64,000 bases of DNA, taken from a virus. The stretch is from positions 19,936 to 83,935 of IMG/VR virus record IMGVR_UViG_3300021138_002231. One strand, given 5' to 3'. Each line of letters starts with the position of its first letter. The stretch's first letter is position 1. Positions 15,905 to 26,500 of this stretch are shown piece after piece. The position numbers were made by a program, and so were the translations under genes. Under the pieces are notes generated by a model, which did no database searches, was not told the origin of the DNA, and saw nothing but the letters and a program-made list of their open reading frames with translations.

Positions 15905-15953
15905 GTACAAAAACACACTGGAATGTTATAATTCCAGTGTGTTTTTGTACTAT
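15902..15953 (-). terminator. Long intrinsic terminator, 23-base perfect arms
   Basis: Arms 15902-15924 and 15931-15953 are perfectly complementary around a 6-base loop (GTTATA). The stem includes A5/T5 runs, as in the other terminators here. It lies 11 bases after the stop of the proline-rich gene and ends the leftward unit that includes dnaJ. Confidence 0.87.
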
Positions 15954-15964
15954 TTATGATTAAA

Positions 15965-16378
15965 TTAATTCCCGCCAAGTAAGAATCGAGTTCTTTGTTC
16001 TTCTCGTTCTTTTGAATCAGCATAAGGATGATTAGCCACCCAATTGTTGAACAATGCATCAAGCTCGGCTTGATCAACTTCTGGTCTTGTGCCAGGAGCA
16101 TAAACAGGAACAACAATTGGAGAAGGTTCTGGAGCAGGAACAGGAACAACGGCTGGCGTTGGTTCAGGTGTTGGTTCAGGTGTTACAGGCACTACAATTT
16201 CTTGTGTACTTCCGTCAGGTTCTTTGACGATAATTACTTCTTCAGGATTTGTAGTACCAGGCGCTGGTTGTTCAATTACAACGGTAGGTTGCCCTTCGCT
16301 TTCTGAACTAACGTCTGAAGTATTAGTTGTTTTAACAACTTCGGTCTGTGATTCTGTGGGTTTATCTCTTTTTGCCAT
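15965..16378 (-). CDS. Proline/valine-rich 137-aa protein
   Basis: Low-complexity protein with a Ser/Thr/Glu-rich N-terminus and a central stretch (about 70-105) built of Pro-Glu, Pro-Thr and Pro-Ala-Pro units. This would make an extended, rigid linker like those in TonB or spacer proteins. The C-terminal 35 residues look folded (about VDQAELDALFNNWV) and may be a small helical anchor. There is no signal peptide or membrane helix. The start is well supported by AAGGAG 6 bases upstream. It follows the holin-like gene by 9 bases, so the two are probably co-translated. Function is unknown; an envelope or virion spacer role is conjecture. Confidence 0.65.
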   Translation of the reverse strand: MAKRDKPTESQTEVVKTTNTSDVSSESEGQPTVVIEQPAPGTTNPEEVIIVKEPDGSTQEIVVPVTPEPTPEPTPAVVPVPAPEPSPIVVPVYAPGTRPEVDQAELDALFNNWVANHPYADSKEREEQRTRFLLGGN

Positions 16379-16387
16379 TTTGACTCC

Positions 16388-16816
16388 TTATTTTAATACC
16401 ATCATCATTTTGACGGCTTTAGTGGTTGGTTGATTCTTCAGATGAAGCATATTTACAATTGTCAATGTAACTTGCTTAATATCTTCGATTTCTGTATCAG
16501 TTAAAGTTACATTATGATCTGCGGCTGCTTTCTGAACAAATTTCACAAATACATCGACGGCCTCATTGTCTGTAAATTTGCCTGATGCAATTTCATTTAA
16601 ACCTTCGAGCCAAATGCTATAAATAAAGTCAGCCTTGTCGCCTAGCTTTGTTCCTAAAATTTGTTTAGCTAATGAAAGAGCGATTTGAGCATATGCAACA
16701 TCATCCTTGTTGGCAGAAAGATATTTCAAACCCAAGACCGACAAAAGACCAAGCAATATGGGAATAGCCCACGATGCTACAGTTACTCCAAATGCTGTTA
16801 AAAGTGTTTCGTGCAT
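16388..16816 (-). CDS. Small membrane protein, holin-like
   Basis: 142 residues. One strongly hydrophobic N-terminal helix (about 10-32) is followed by a soluble helical domain containing two acidic helices. This layout is compatible with LL-H-type phage holins, which have one N-terminal transmembrane helix and a cytoplasmic tail, but the match is by topology only. An AGGTAGG-like ribosome site precedes the ATG. Its neighbours are a zinc-ribbon protein and a proline-rich protein, and no endolysin is identified nearby. It could equally be an unrelated membrane anchor. Confidence 0.55.
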   Translation of the reverse strand: MHETLLTAFGVTVASWAIPILLGLLSVLGLKYLSANKDDVAYAQIALSLAKQILGTKLGDKADFIYSIWLEGLNEIASGKFTDNEAVDVFVKFVQKAAADHNVTLTDTEIEDIKQVTLTIVNMLHLKNQPTTKAVKMMMVLK

Positions 16817-16847
16817 ATTTTTAATACCTACCTTTTATTTTGTTTGT

Positions 16848-17072
16848 TTAACAACTTTTAGCAATCACATCGCCTTCTCCGTCGTCATCTAACGGACCTG
16901 TGTTAATTCTAGAATTAACATGTCTGTGGCAATATGGGCAAACTCCACCATCTTCAAGGTTTTCTTTAGAAACAATGATTTTATTGCATGACATGCATAA
17001 AATAGCACCGTCATTTTGTTCGCCAGTAAATTTATCAATAGAGCCTGAAGCTCCGCGTTTAATCATACTCAT
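16848..17072 (-). CDS. Small zinc-ribbon protein, 74 aa
   Basis: Two CxxC knuckles, C26/C29 in CMSC and C45/C48 in CPYC, with a central loop of 15 residues, make a rubredoxin-like zinc ribbon. The C-terminal 25 residues are acidic (DDDGEGD). AAGGAG lies 8 bases before the first ATG. A second in-frame ATG at codon 3 is possible but has poorer spacing. It lies 16 bases downstream of dnaJ and is presumably in the same transcript. Binding partner and role are not known. Confidence 0.7.
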   Translation of the reverse strand: MSMIKRGASGSIDKFTGEQNDGAILCMSCNKIIVSKENLEDGGVCPYCHRHVNSRINTGPLDDDGEGDVIAKSC

Positions 17073-17088
17073 TAAAATACTCCTTACT

Positions 17089-18147
17089 TTAATCCTTTTT
17101 ATTTTTTCTTGAATCCAAGTATTTAATCAAAAGTTCTTCTTCTTCTTCTGTTATGTTCTTTGGAGATTCAAATTCAAATTGAATATATAAATCTCCGCGT
17201 TCAGTAGGACTTTTTGGAAGACCTTGATTATTTATCTTTTCTAGTTTTTTATAATCAAAACCTTTTTCTAACATAAATGTTATATTTTTTCCATCTATTC
17301 CTTTAATAGTGAACTCGCCACCCATTATTGCTTGGACTGGATCAATGGTTTGTTTGTACAGTAAATTGTATTGGATATCATGTTCAAAATTGGGTTGTTT
17401 TTCTAAATCAACATGAATATATAAGTTGCCAGCAGGTAAATCTGGATATTCATGATTTCCACCATTTGCAACCATAAATTGCTTAAATAAACTACCAACT
17501 TTAATGATTTCTTCTTTTTCGACAGATTTGTTTTTTAAACCAAACCCTTGACATTTATCGCATGTTTTGGAAAATGTTTTACCTTTTCCAAAACATTTTC
17601 TGCATTGAAATCTGGTCTCAGTAATTTGATTACCATATTGTTGTCTTTGAGAAACTACACCTGTTCCTTTACAGACATCACAAGGTGTTGGATTTATTTG
17701 GCCTTCATTAGAACAATCTGGGCATCCTATTTTAATATTATATCGTAGATTAATTTTCGAATCATGAAAAATTTGATTAGCTTTCAAATGAATGGATATT
17801 CTTATATCGGTATTTTGCCTGATTTGAGCATATGTTCCGTTTCCTCTGACTTGATTAAACATCCACTCTATATCATTATTAAAATAATTAAAATTAGTAT
17901 TCCCGAAATTGACTCCTCCCGTCTGAGGCCCAACGCCAGAACTGCCAAAATTATCATAATCACGCCTTTTATCAGAATTACTTAAAGTTTCATAAGCTTC
18001 TGTGCATTGTTTAAATTTTTCTTCTGCCTCAGGATTATCAGGATTGACATCAGGGTGATATTTTTTGGCAAGCTTACGATATGCTGATTTGATTTCATCA
18101 GCCGTTGCAGTTTTTGAAACACCTAAAATTTCATAATAATTTGCCAT
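17089..18147 (-). CDS. dnaJ: Co-chaperone DnaJ (Hsp40 type I)
   Basis: Stimulates DnaK ATPase activity and delivers substrates. The J domain occupies residues 1-68 with HPD at 31-33. A short Gly/Phe/Asn-rich linker follows. The zinc domain has four CxxC pairs: CPDC, CDVC, CRKC and CDKC. The last three carry the usual GxG, but the first (CPDCSNEG) does not. The two C-terminal beta domains run from about 205 to 335. At 352 residues it is slightly short for a type I protein. An AAGG-type ribosome site precedes the ATG. It is encoded apart from dnaK, next to three protease genes. Confidence 0.95.
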   Translation of the reverse strand: MANYYEILGVSKTATADEIKSAYRKLAKKYHPDVNPDNPEAEEKFKQCTEAYETLSNSDKRRDYDNFGSSGVGPQTGGVNFGNTNFNYFNNDIEWMFNQVRGNGTYAQIRQNTDIRISIHLKANQIFHDSKINLRYNIKIGCPDCSNEGQINPTPCDVCKGTGVVSQRQQYGNQITETRFQCRKCFGKGKTFSKTCDKCQGFGLKNKSVEKEEIIKVGSLFKQFMVANGGNHEYPDLPAGNLYIHVDLEKQPNFEHDIQYNLLYKQTIDPVQAIMGGEFTIKGIDGKNITFMLEKGFDYKKLEKINNQGLPKSPTERGDLYIQFEFESPKNITEEEEELLIKYLDSRKNKKD

Positions 18148-18175
18148 AATTTAACCTTGAATAATATTCAAGATA

Positions 18176-18874
18176 TTATCGGCTTTTTGTGATAGAATTC
18201 ACGAAAGAAATTATTTTGTTTGAAGGACAAACTGAATTCTCACCTATTCCAATTTCTGCATGTTGACCAGTGACACCAATTACTAATCCATATACTAATC
18301 CATCTGTTCCAATCACCATACCGCCACTGACCCCTTGAAGAATTTTTGCGTCAATAAAAATAATGTCATTCCATGCTTGACTTGGCGCATGTTCGCCCAA
18401 TTGTTGATGAACATTACTGATTCTTCCAACAGTAGACGTATCATGCCATCCTTCGGGGCTTCCAATAACAGCAATAATATCACCAATTTCAGCTTTATTC
18501 GAATCTCCTAATGTAACATAAGGTATATTTTTTGATATTTGTGGGCATGAAAGCAATGCACAGTCTATATTAGGGTCAGATGCCACAATATCTGCTTTAT
18601 ATCGCGTTTTACCATCAAATGTAATATTAATCTCATGGGGTTTTGAATTTAATTCAGGAGGACAAACATGTGAAGCTGTACATACAACTCCTTCTCCTAA
18701 ATGGAAACCACTACCAGACCAATGTTCATTCTCGGCATATACGAGAATAGTACAAGATGATTGTATACAATCTTTGATCATATAAGCAATTTCATCTTCT
18801 ACTTTTTCGTGCTTTTCTTGCGCGACTCGCATATGCCAAGCAATTAAATCTGGATTTAAACTAAAAATATTCAT
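18176..18874 (-). CDS. Trypsin-fold serine protease (S1/HtrA-like)
   Basis: A 232-residue protease domain with a full catalytic triad: His69 in VCTASHV, Asp104 in NIDCALL and Ser183 in GVSGGMV. The spacing and the strand GDIIAVIGSPEGW match HtrA/DegP-type proteases, but there is no PDZ domain after it. There is also no signal peptide, so the protein would start in the cytoplasm. The first 35 residues form a charged helix that could be a prosegment or docking element. No Shine-Dalgarno sequence is evident. A small palindrome (18156-18172) lies between this gene and dnaJ. Processing of virion proteins or degradation of host proteins are both possible roles. Confidence 0.85.
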   Translation of the reverse strand: MNIFSLNPDLIAWHMRVAQEKHEKVEDEIAYMIKDCIQSSCTILVYAENEHWSGSGFHLGEGVVCTASHVCPPELNSKPHEINITFDGKTRYKADIVASDPNIDCALLSCPQISKNIPYVTLGDSNKAEIGDIIAVIGSPEGWHDTSTVGRISNVHQQLGEHAPSQAWNDIIFIDAKILQGVSGGMVIGTDGLVYGLVIGVTGQHAEIGIGENSVCPSNKIISFVNSITKSR

Positions 18875-18913
18875 ATTGTTATATTCAAAAATATATCTTG
18901 ATTTCCCTTATTA

Positions 18914-19399
18914 CTAAAATTTACTTGTATATGTTATCATTTTACGAGGAAAGATAGCTTTTCCGATAATATCTTTTATTGGCACTGGACCAATAACTCT
19001 GGAATCTTCAGAATTAGCACTATTATCACCTAAAACATATACATATCCCTGAGGAATTATGGTTTTCTTAACTTGAATTAATCTTTTTGGCACATGTGTT
19101 GCTTCATAAAAATTAAGATGTTCAGGCATGTCATCATGCACATATCCAGTATAACAAGCATCACCAGGGATAAGCTCTATGCGCTTAATCTCTGTTATAT
19201 TTTTATATTTAAAAACAATTACATCTCCTCTGTGCAAATTATTATACATTTTGCTAATAAATAACAAATCTAAATTATTATATGTTGGACACATAGATGT
19301 TCCTTGAACAACAACCAGTTTAAAAGGATGTAATAAAATTGACAAAAATGCAATTATTATAATAATAAATTGCCACACACGCTTGATTTTATAAGGCAT
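18914..19399 (-). CDS. Signal peptidase I-like serine/lysine protease
   Basis: 161 residues with an N-terminal transmembrane helix (about 10-30) and the S26 catalytic dyad: Ser35 in GTSMCPT and Lys72 in TEIKRIEL. The conserved box GDNSANSEDSR follows, then a final strand with GPVPIKDIIGKA. The layout is that of a small Gram-positive-type signal peptidase, which cleaves signal peptides at the outer face of the inner membrane. AAGGAG lies 10 bases before the ATG. Signal peptidases are very rare in phages. It sits between two serine proteases. None of the tail proteins here shows an obvious signal peptide, so its substrate is unclear. Confidence 0.9.
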   Translation of the reverse strand: MPYKIKRVWQFIIIIIAFLSILLHPFKLVVVQGTSMCPTYNNLDLLFISKMYNNLHRGDVIVFKYKNITEIKRIELIPGDACYTGYVHDDMPEHLNFYEATHVPKRLIQVKKTIIPQGYVYVLGDNSANSEDSRVIGPVPIKDIIGKAIFPRKMITYTSKF

Positions 19400-19505
19400 A
19401 AAGCTTCACTCCTTGCTTTACCAAATCAGCGTTTTCAAATGCTGCTTTTATGTAGTTTTTATTTGTTGTAGATTGCTGCATAAAGAACGACGCTATAATT
19501 AGTCA

Positions 19506-19541
19506 AAATAATCATCATTTCTACCATTATGATGATTATTT
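19506..19541 (-). terminator. Hairpin after the subtilase gene
   Basis: Perfect 13-base arms, 19506-19518 and 19529-19541, with a 10-base loop. The right arm overlaps the subtilase stop codon. On the minus strand the stem is followed by TTTT, giving a short U-tract. TTGACT follows immediately and might be a -35 for the signal peptidase gene, but its -10 is weak. Confidence 0.6.
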
Positions 19542-20460
19542 AAGATGACGATTTCCAAGGCATAAAGTTAGCAAAATTAGGAATACCATAAGTAATTTTG
19601 CCTATATGATCAACTGTTGCAATTCCGCCATTATTATCGCTTAATTCATCTAAAAATTTAAGCATATCTTGAGAATTTTTAATTTGTGGATTATTTGGAT
19701 CGCTTCTCGACCAAGATAAAATCAAAGCACATACACCAGCAACAAATGGTGATGCTTGACTTGTTCCATTAAGTAAAGCATATTGATTATTTAAAAATGT
19801 TGAATAAATATTAACTCCAGGTGCTCCCAAAGCAATTCTAGCTCCGCGAGAGCTAAAATTGGCAATTTGTCCCGATTGATCCATAGCTGCAACGGCAATA
19901 ACTTCATCGTATCTTGCAGGCCAATTTACATTGCCACCGTCATTTCCAGCAGCAGCAATAATAATAATGCCAGCATCGTATGCATCTTTAATTGCATCAT
20001 GAACAGAACTAGGTGGTTCTATTGGAGCGCCTAAACTCATATTAATAATATCAACTTTATTTTCAATGGCTAATCTAATTCCTTTTTCGATGGTATCAAA
20101 ACCGCTATGTCCTGAATCATCTAGAACTTTAATAGGAAGAATTTTAGCTTGTGGAGCTACTCCAATAACGCCTATGCCATTTTCTAAAGCAGCAATAATG
20201 CCTGCTACGTGCGTATGATGCCCAACTTTGTCGTCAACAGTTCCTACTACAGAAATAGCAGGCAACAAATTATCATTTAGATCAATATGATTAGGTCCCC
20301 CAGTATCTAAAACTGCAACAACAACACCTGCTCCTTTAGAATGTTTATGCGCTTCAGGGATATCAGCAGCGATTAATCCCCAATCCATTGTTTCTGATAA
20401 AGCGCCAATCACATATTCAGGAGTCAATTCTTCAATTGGTAAAAATGGTATATCAAACAT
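19540..20460 (-). CDS. Subtilisin-like serine protease (S8)
   Basis: A 306-residue subtilase with the whole triad: Asp52 in AVLDTGG, His81 in HHTHVAG and Ser234 in NGTSQASPFVAG. The oxyanion Asn173 is in AAAGNDGG. The HGTH motif reads HHTH, a rare substitution of the glycine next to the catalytic histidine. There is no signal peptide; about 40 residues precede the catalytic domain, too short for a standard I9 propeptide. The gene lies directly downstream of the giant tail genes on the same strand. Maturation of tail proteins is a reasonable guess, while an extracellular role would need a non-classical export route. Confidence 0.92.
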   Translation of the reverse strand: MFDIPFLPIEELTPEYVIGALSETMDWGLIAADIPEAHKHSKGAGVVVAVLDTGGPNHIDLNDNLLPAISVVGTVDDKVGHHTHVAGIIAALENGIGVIGVAPQAKILPIKVLDDSGHSGFDTIEKGIRLAIENKVDIINMSLGAPIEPPSSVHDAIKDAYDAGIIIIAAAGNDGGNVNWPARYDEVIAVAAMDQSGQIANFSSRGARIALGAPGVNIYSTFLNNQYALLNGTSQASPFVAGVCALILSWSRSDPNNPQIKNSQDMLKFLDELSDNNGGIATVDHIGKITYGIPNFANFMPWKSSS

Positions 20461-20486
20461 ATTAAATCACCATTTTATGTTACTAT

Positions 20487-20521
20487 AATTCTTATTAATT
20501 TTCCTTTGAAAATTAGGAATT
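20487..20521 (-). terminator. Imperfect hairpin at the end of the 2785-aa gene
   Basis: An 8-base stem, TAATTTTC (20496-20503) with GAAAATTA (20508-20515), is closed by CTTT. The outer pairs AATTC and GAATT extend it across an asymmetric internal loop. It overlaps the stop codon of the giant gene. Termination strength is uncertain because the U-tract is poor. Confidence 0.4.
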
Positions 20522-23500
20522 ATTGAACAGTAACATAACCACTTGAAATAGGGTTTCCATAAAGAGTCCCATTATATGGTGTGATTATATAATTAATTAC
20601 CATACCGCTCTTTACCATATTTGCTGGCAATATTGCAGTATATACTCCATCAACTGGATCGTTGCTATTAAGAGGCAAATTGCTATCTTTTGAATACCAA
20701 TAAATAATATTATTATTAGCTATACCTGATATATTTTGATCACCGCCACCATTTCCATCATTATAAATATAGGAAGCGGTTAGCTCAGTATTGGCTGGAA
20801 CATATACTACATTATTTACAGTCGTTTGATTTGGTGAAGTAATTGCGACATTAGTTACATAAGGTTTATACTTTGCGCCTAAAGTTATTGTGTTACTCAC
20901 AACAGGATCACCTAAATTGTAGCCATCACAAGGCGTAACTATAACATATAATTGATCATGTAATTGGAATAAACTTCCTATATCATCTAATCGCTCTACT
21001 GTTCTGTTATTATACTCGGGTAAACCATTACCCGCTGTTATTTGAACAAATCCATTACCATCATTAATTGCACCAGATAATCCTGTGCGTTTTAACCACC
21101 ATGTTGTTTGCGTATTTCTTTCTTCATTCCCAGTATGAGATGCATAAATATAATTTATGTAGATTTGATCATATATACTTGCTGGCGATGGTTGTAAAGT
21201 AACAAATCCACTAATATATGGAGGGTCAGATTGTGATAATAATTGCTGTAAATTAGTGGAATTTTGAGTAGTATACATTAATCCAAAATTTTTAATATCT
21301 ACTGGAACATCAGAATAATTTACAATTTCAACGCCTATTCTAAATTTTGAAGAAGGTTGAATATAAACCGTAACCACATCTGTTCTTTCTAATTCTTTTT
21401 TAAATGTTATTGTTCCATTCTCGTTATTTGCAAAATAATTTCCTCTAACAATAGAATTATTTAATAACACAACAATTTCAGAATCAACAGGCCATTTACC
21501 GTTGATTAAATAATATGTTCTGTTATCATAAGTCACAGTATTTTCACCAGCATTTTCGTAAAGTTTTGCTGGAGTAATAATGTTTACAGTAAATACAGCG
21601 GAAAATGATTGAGCTTGTCTAAAAATAATATATCCATGTGCTCCATCAAGTGCATAAACACCATTGGTATTATCAATTGGTTTAGAATATCCTTGAATAT
21701 ATACGCTAACTTCATCTGTTGTACTCCATGTTACGGGATTACCACTAGAATCAATAACTTGATATATTAAAACACCATCTGTTGTGGTTCCTCCAGGTGC
21801 TGCAATTGTCGCAAGATTTAAACGATCAATTTCTTTTGTAAACAATAAACTAACTTGTCTATTGGGAAGCACTCCATTGCGCCCATTAATTATATGTTCA
21901 TAATAATTAAAGTCTGTAATGTCACCTCTGCATATCCCCCAGTTTAATTTTGCTGTTTTAGGAATTACAGCTTCAATCGTGAGTATTTCTTCAAATAGTA
22001 AACCGTTAATATCATATGGATAAGTAATCAAGTATTCGTAGCTTGGTAAAATTTGTGTATGATACAATTCTGTTATAATTGGTTTAACGGCACTATAAAT
22101 TCCAGATATTAATGTCCAACCATCAGTCATATTTATAACGTATTGTATGCCCAAAACTAAAGCTTGAACAGTTAATGGTGTTCCACTAGTTAATGTTTGC
22201 CATCCTGACCAATTTAATCTATCTTGAGTCCATCTTACTTTAATAATACATGAGCTATTTGATATTGTTCCTGTTGGGGCGGAAAAAGTAGCATTTACAT
22301 TTTCTAACCAAATTCCTTCCTCAAAATCATAATTTTTATTCCATGTCGCAGTGAATACATCATTCACTCCTCCATGCAAAAGACTATTAATAGCATTTGA
22401 CCAATCAGTTGACGCATTTGCACTATTAATATCAAATAAATTGCCATTGGTTTCATCTGTTATAGTTCTCAACCCAGTTAAGTTAGATGATCGATCTAAA
22501 GCAAATATAGATGTATTGGCCCCTAAACCATTCCAAGAAGTAAAAGCTGTCAAACCTACTTGGCTTGCTGTTTGAGCATTCATGCCATTATCGTCACCAT
22601 CCGCAAATACAAAGAACAATGGAGTAAATGTATTAGCCCATCTTTGTATTAAATAATTTCTGACAGTTGGCGATGCGGCAATTCCTCCAGATGTTCCATC
22701 CCAATCTGATATAAATTGCGTCTCATACCAGTCTTGAATATCATTTAACCTTAACATATTCCTATCAATATGATATTGAACAATTTCATTAACAATAAAT
22801 TGTATCTGTGATTCATTATAATTCTTGTTAATAATAGCATTTACAATAGCTTCTGGACTTATCCCACTAGCTGACAAATTAGCAGTATCGTATAAATAAG
22901 AATATACACCATTCTCTCTTAAAGCTAAAGCATAGGTGTCAAAACTACTTAATACATTTGAAAATCCATCTGTTCTTTCTAAAGAACTCGTACCATATTG
23001 CCACCAATCCGCAAAAGTAGGATAAAAATCTGAACCATTAACTTGAGTTTTAGTTCGATTAAATAGCATATCTATTAAATTTTGAATATTTTCAACATGA
23101 TACAAATTTGATGTAATTCCATCAATTGAATCTGACCATTTAATAGAGTTAGAATCGTCAATTGTTAATGCTATAGCAAATTTAGAATCTGTGGTTAAGC
23201 TTCCGTCGTCTGTAACCACTACGCTTCCATAAGATTCTCCTGTTAAAAATCCAACTGGCAGTGTATTATCCTTATATCCTACTGGTTCATATACAGTGGT
23301 TGTTGTTACGGGTTGAACCATAAAAACTTTAAAGAAAAAGTTTTTGTCTCCAGGAGTTAATGTTGCCCAATTAGGAGTAATACCCCCAGTTAATGCTAAC
23401 CCATCGGAATATGGATGTGATAAAGCTGAAACTTGCCAATTAAAACATGGTTCTGCACCTGATGCTACATTTTCTTTAATTACCAATGCATAAGTAGATG

Positions 23501-26500
23501 TATCATCAGGCAAATTAGCAGCTACATTTAAAGAATAAAAACCTTCGTATTGCACATCAGATGCCAGTAATTGATCTTGACTTGTGGTTGTCCATCCAGC
23601 AGGCAAATAACCTTCAGTAATTAAAGTATCGATATCTAATTGAGTCATTCCAATGGTAGTATTTGTAGGATAGCCATTGGAGTCCGTCGAATAAATTGCG
23701 GCAGTAAGATAATTATTTTGTGAATTTGCTTGACTGGTAGAATTCAAGTAATGATCTTTTAAAGAAACATAAATTGAAATTTTGTAAATTTTCTTTAACC
23801 CTGTAGATGTTTTAAATGTTTCTGCTAAATATCCATCATCGAAGGGTATAACACTTGTTATTTTAGATGCATAATTAATAGGCACATATCCTTCTAGCGT
23901 AGGCTCATCACTTCTATACCATGTATCGCCATAATCAATAGAATAATACAATCCTAATTCTGTACCTGCTAAAATTAAATCTTTAGTTACAATTTGATTA
24001 TATGTTGGGCTAGAAACGTATGTATCTAAAAAGGTTACAGAAAAATGCTGTAAATCATATACGGCAGTATCGCCACCTGCAATTTTTTCACATATTTCGA
24101 AAGAAGTTGATTCGTCGAAAGAACGATATATAACTTTATTAGTTCCTATAAATGTTAAAGATTTACCAGGTGTGCCTGAAACAGTAAATTGAACATAACA
24201 ATTACATGACAAACCTTGCAATTGATGGGATTCTACATAGAAATTTAATAAATCAGATTGTGTAGGGTCAGGGTCACACCATCTCCAATTTCTAACAGTG
24301 TAGATGCCATTAGATGTCAGAATTTTGAATGGTATAGGTGTTTTGGTTGCAGGCGGTGTAGCTAATGGTCTAAATATTTTATAATATTTGACACCATTTG
24401 ATATGGTATTGCCAAACATCTCTCTGCCAGTTAATAAAGAAGAATATGTGCCTCCTCTTGACCCAAATGTAGTGCCATACAATCCTTTTTCAGTGCATAA
24501 ATATAATGCATCTGTTGGTATTTGTTGTGTATTTCCTTGCGAATCAGTTGATAATCGAATAAACGTGTCATGGTATACTCCATAAACCCTATATCCGTCT
24601 ACTGTATCAAAATGATCTGAAATAAATGTGGAACTTCCAGTTTTGGTATAAATAAAAGCTAAACCATCATCTTTGCCAAAAGCCTCAAATGTACCGCTAA
24701 TTGTAGAATTACCATTAGCATCACTTGTATTCCAATTCCCGCTTAAATAATCAAAAATAACTTGTGAATATGTTGGGTCGGAAGACCATTCGTTGCCCGT
24801 TTGTAACCATGCGCCATTGTCTGTACCCACCATTAATGGATTGCCCAACCCATTAGTATAATGTTTAAAGAAATAAGTTCTTGCTGCACCACCTAAAATA
24901 GATTGTTTATTCCAAGTATTATTTTGATAAATCCAAACACCCTGATCAGTACCCACAATCATCCCGTCGCCAGATTGAGAGGGATTATAAATATTGTAAA
25001 TAGTTTGAGGGCTTACAGGAGTATCTGCTGCGCTTGGAATCCATCCAACATAAAAACTTGAATTTGTGGCCTTAGGGTCTAACGGAGATGGAGCTTGATC
25101 AAGATTTAAAAGAACCGTATTAACCAACCCAAGACTTGATTTGGTTCCAGAAACAGATATAGGGTTGTAAAAATTACTATACAAATTAGAATATTGATTT
25201 GTCATCGACATTGCGAATCGCAATAGATTTTGATTTGCAATAGAATTAAAATGATATGTTTCATTTGTTTGCACTTGAGTAATTTTATCTTCAATACCTA
25301 AAATAGTTTTTGGGGTGACAATAAAAACCTGACTTCCAATTGGTAAAGTTGAAACAACTGGACTTGGACCAACAATTGTGATTGCATATGTTAATGGATC
25401 AATATAAATCGGAACACGAACACTTGTAGCTGAACTCACAATTTGAATATATTGTGTTTCTGAAGGTAATGCCCTGGGATTTACTACACTAATAGTTGTT
25501 GATGTCGCTGTTAAAGCCGTTGATAATTTGGTTGCTGCTATAGTTTCTGCCACTAAACTATTTGGCAATTCTTCATGAGGCGTTAATCCAACATTGTTAA
25601 TATATGCACCAAGTCTAATAACTGTAATAGATACATTTTGAGCATCAGAAGGAGAAAGACTTTGATTAAAAATTATCAATCCCAAATCTGGGTTTAATGT
25701 ATAGTTAATTGTAGATATTATATTATTTACATAAACTATAACTTGTGCATCTGCACTATTCCAAGGCAAGGTATAAAAATGTGTGTAATCTTTCTCGTAA
25801 ACATATGTAGAACCATATCGTGGTGAAGAATTAAAAATAAAAGCTTGTGTATTATAGTCAATAGACGAAAAATTATAATCAGACCAAGAAACCATAGATA
25901 GATCATGATTGTTATATATTGTTGGTTTTTGATTATTTGAGCTAAATTGATATGAAGTTCTAGTCCACGCAATAATTGTAATTGAGTTATTATCTGTTGT
26001 ATTACTGAGACTTAAATTTGCTATCCATAGCCCTCTTGGAGTTCCAGCAATTAATTGTCCTTTTGATGATTGAGAATTATTACGAAAAATTAAAGAATTA
26101 ATTTTGCCTTGATTCGTATTATTCCATGACAATTGAGACACATATGGTTGAGCACCAACACTAAATTGTTCTGAAATATAATAAATATTTTGTGTCGTAC
26201 CAGCAAAATATTCAGTTCCGTGATCAGCCATAGAAGTGAATATTTCATCATTTTGTGAACTTTGCAGTTTGAAAATTTTAATTTTCCAAATGATATCGCT
26301 TCTTTGTTCAACATACCAAACACTTCCAGCATTTACTGTGCCATTTAACACGGTAACTTGTGGTTGAGTATTATTATTTAATACATCTGATGTCTTAGTC
26401 CATGTCCCATCATTATTAACTAAATATATACCATTTTGTGTTGTATCAATGTATTGATTTTTAACAAGCACATGATTACCAGCAGAAAGATTGACTCCAT

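Noticed and set aside
15895-16306. ORFs of 84 and 92 codons overlapping the proline-rich gene
   Set aside because: Low-complexity Leu- or Arg/Trp-rich translations of a repeat region in wrong frames. The 137-residue frame has AAGGAG.
19540-20460. Subtilase as the prohead protease
   Set aside because: Known prohead proteases are of S14, S49, S78 or U9 type folds, and no capsid genes are in the window to support this.
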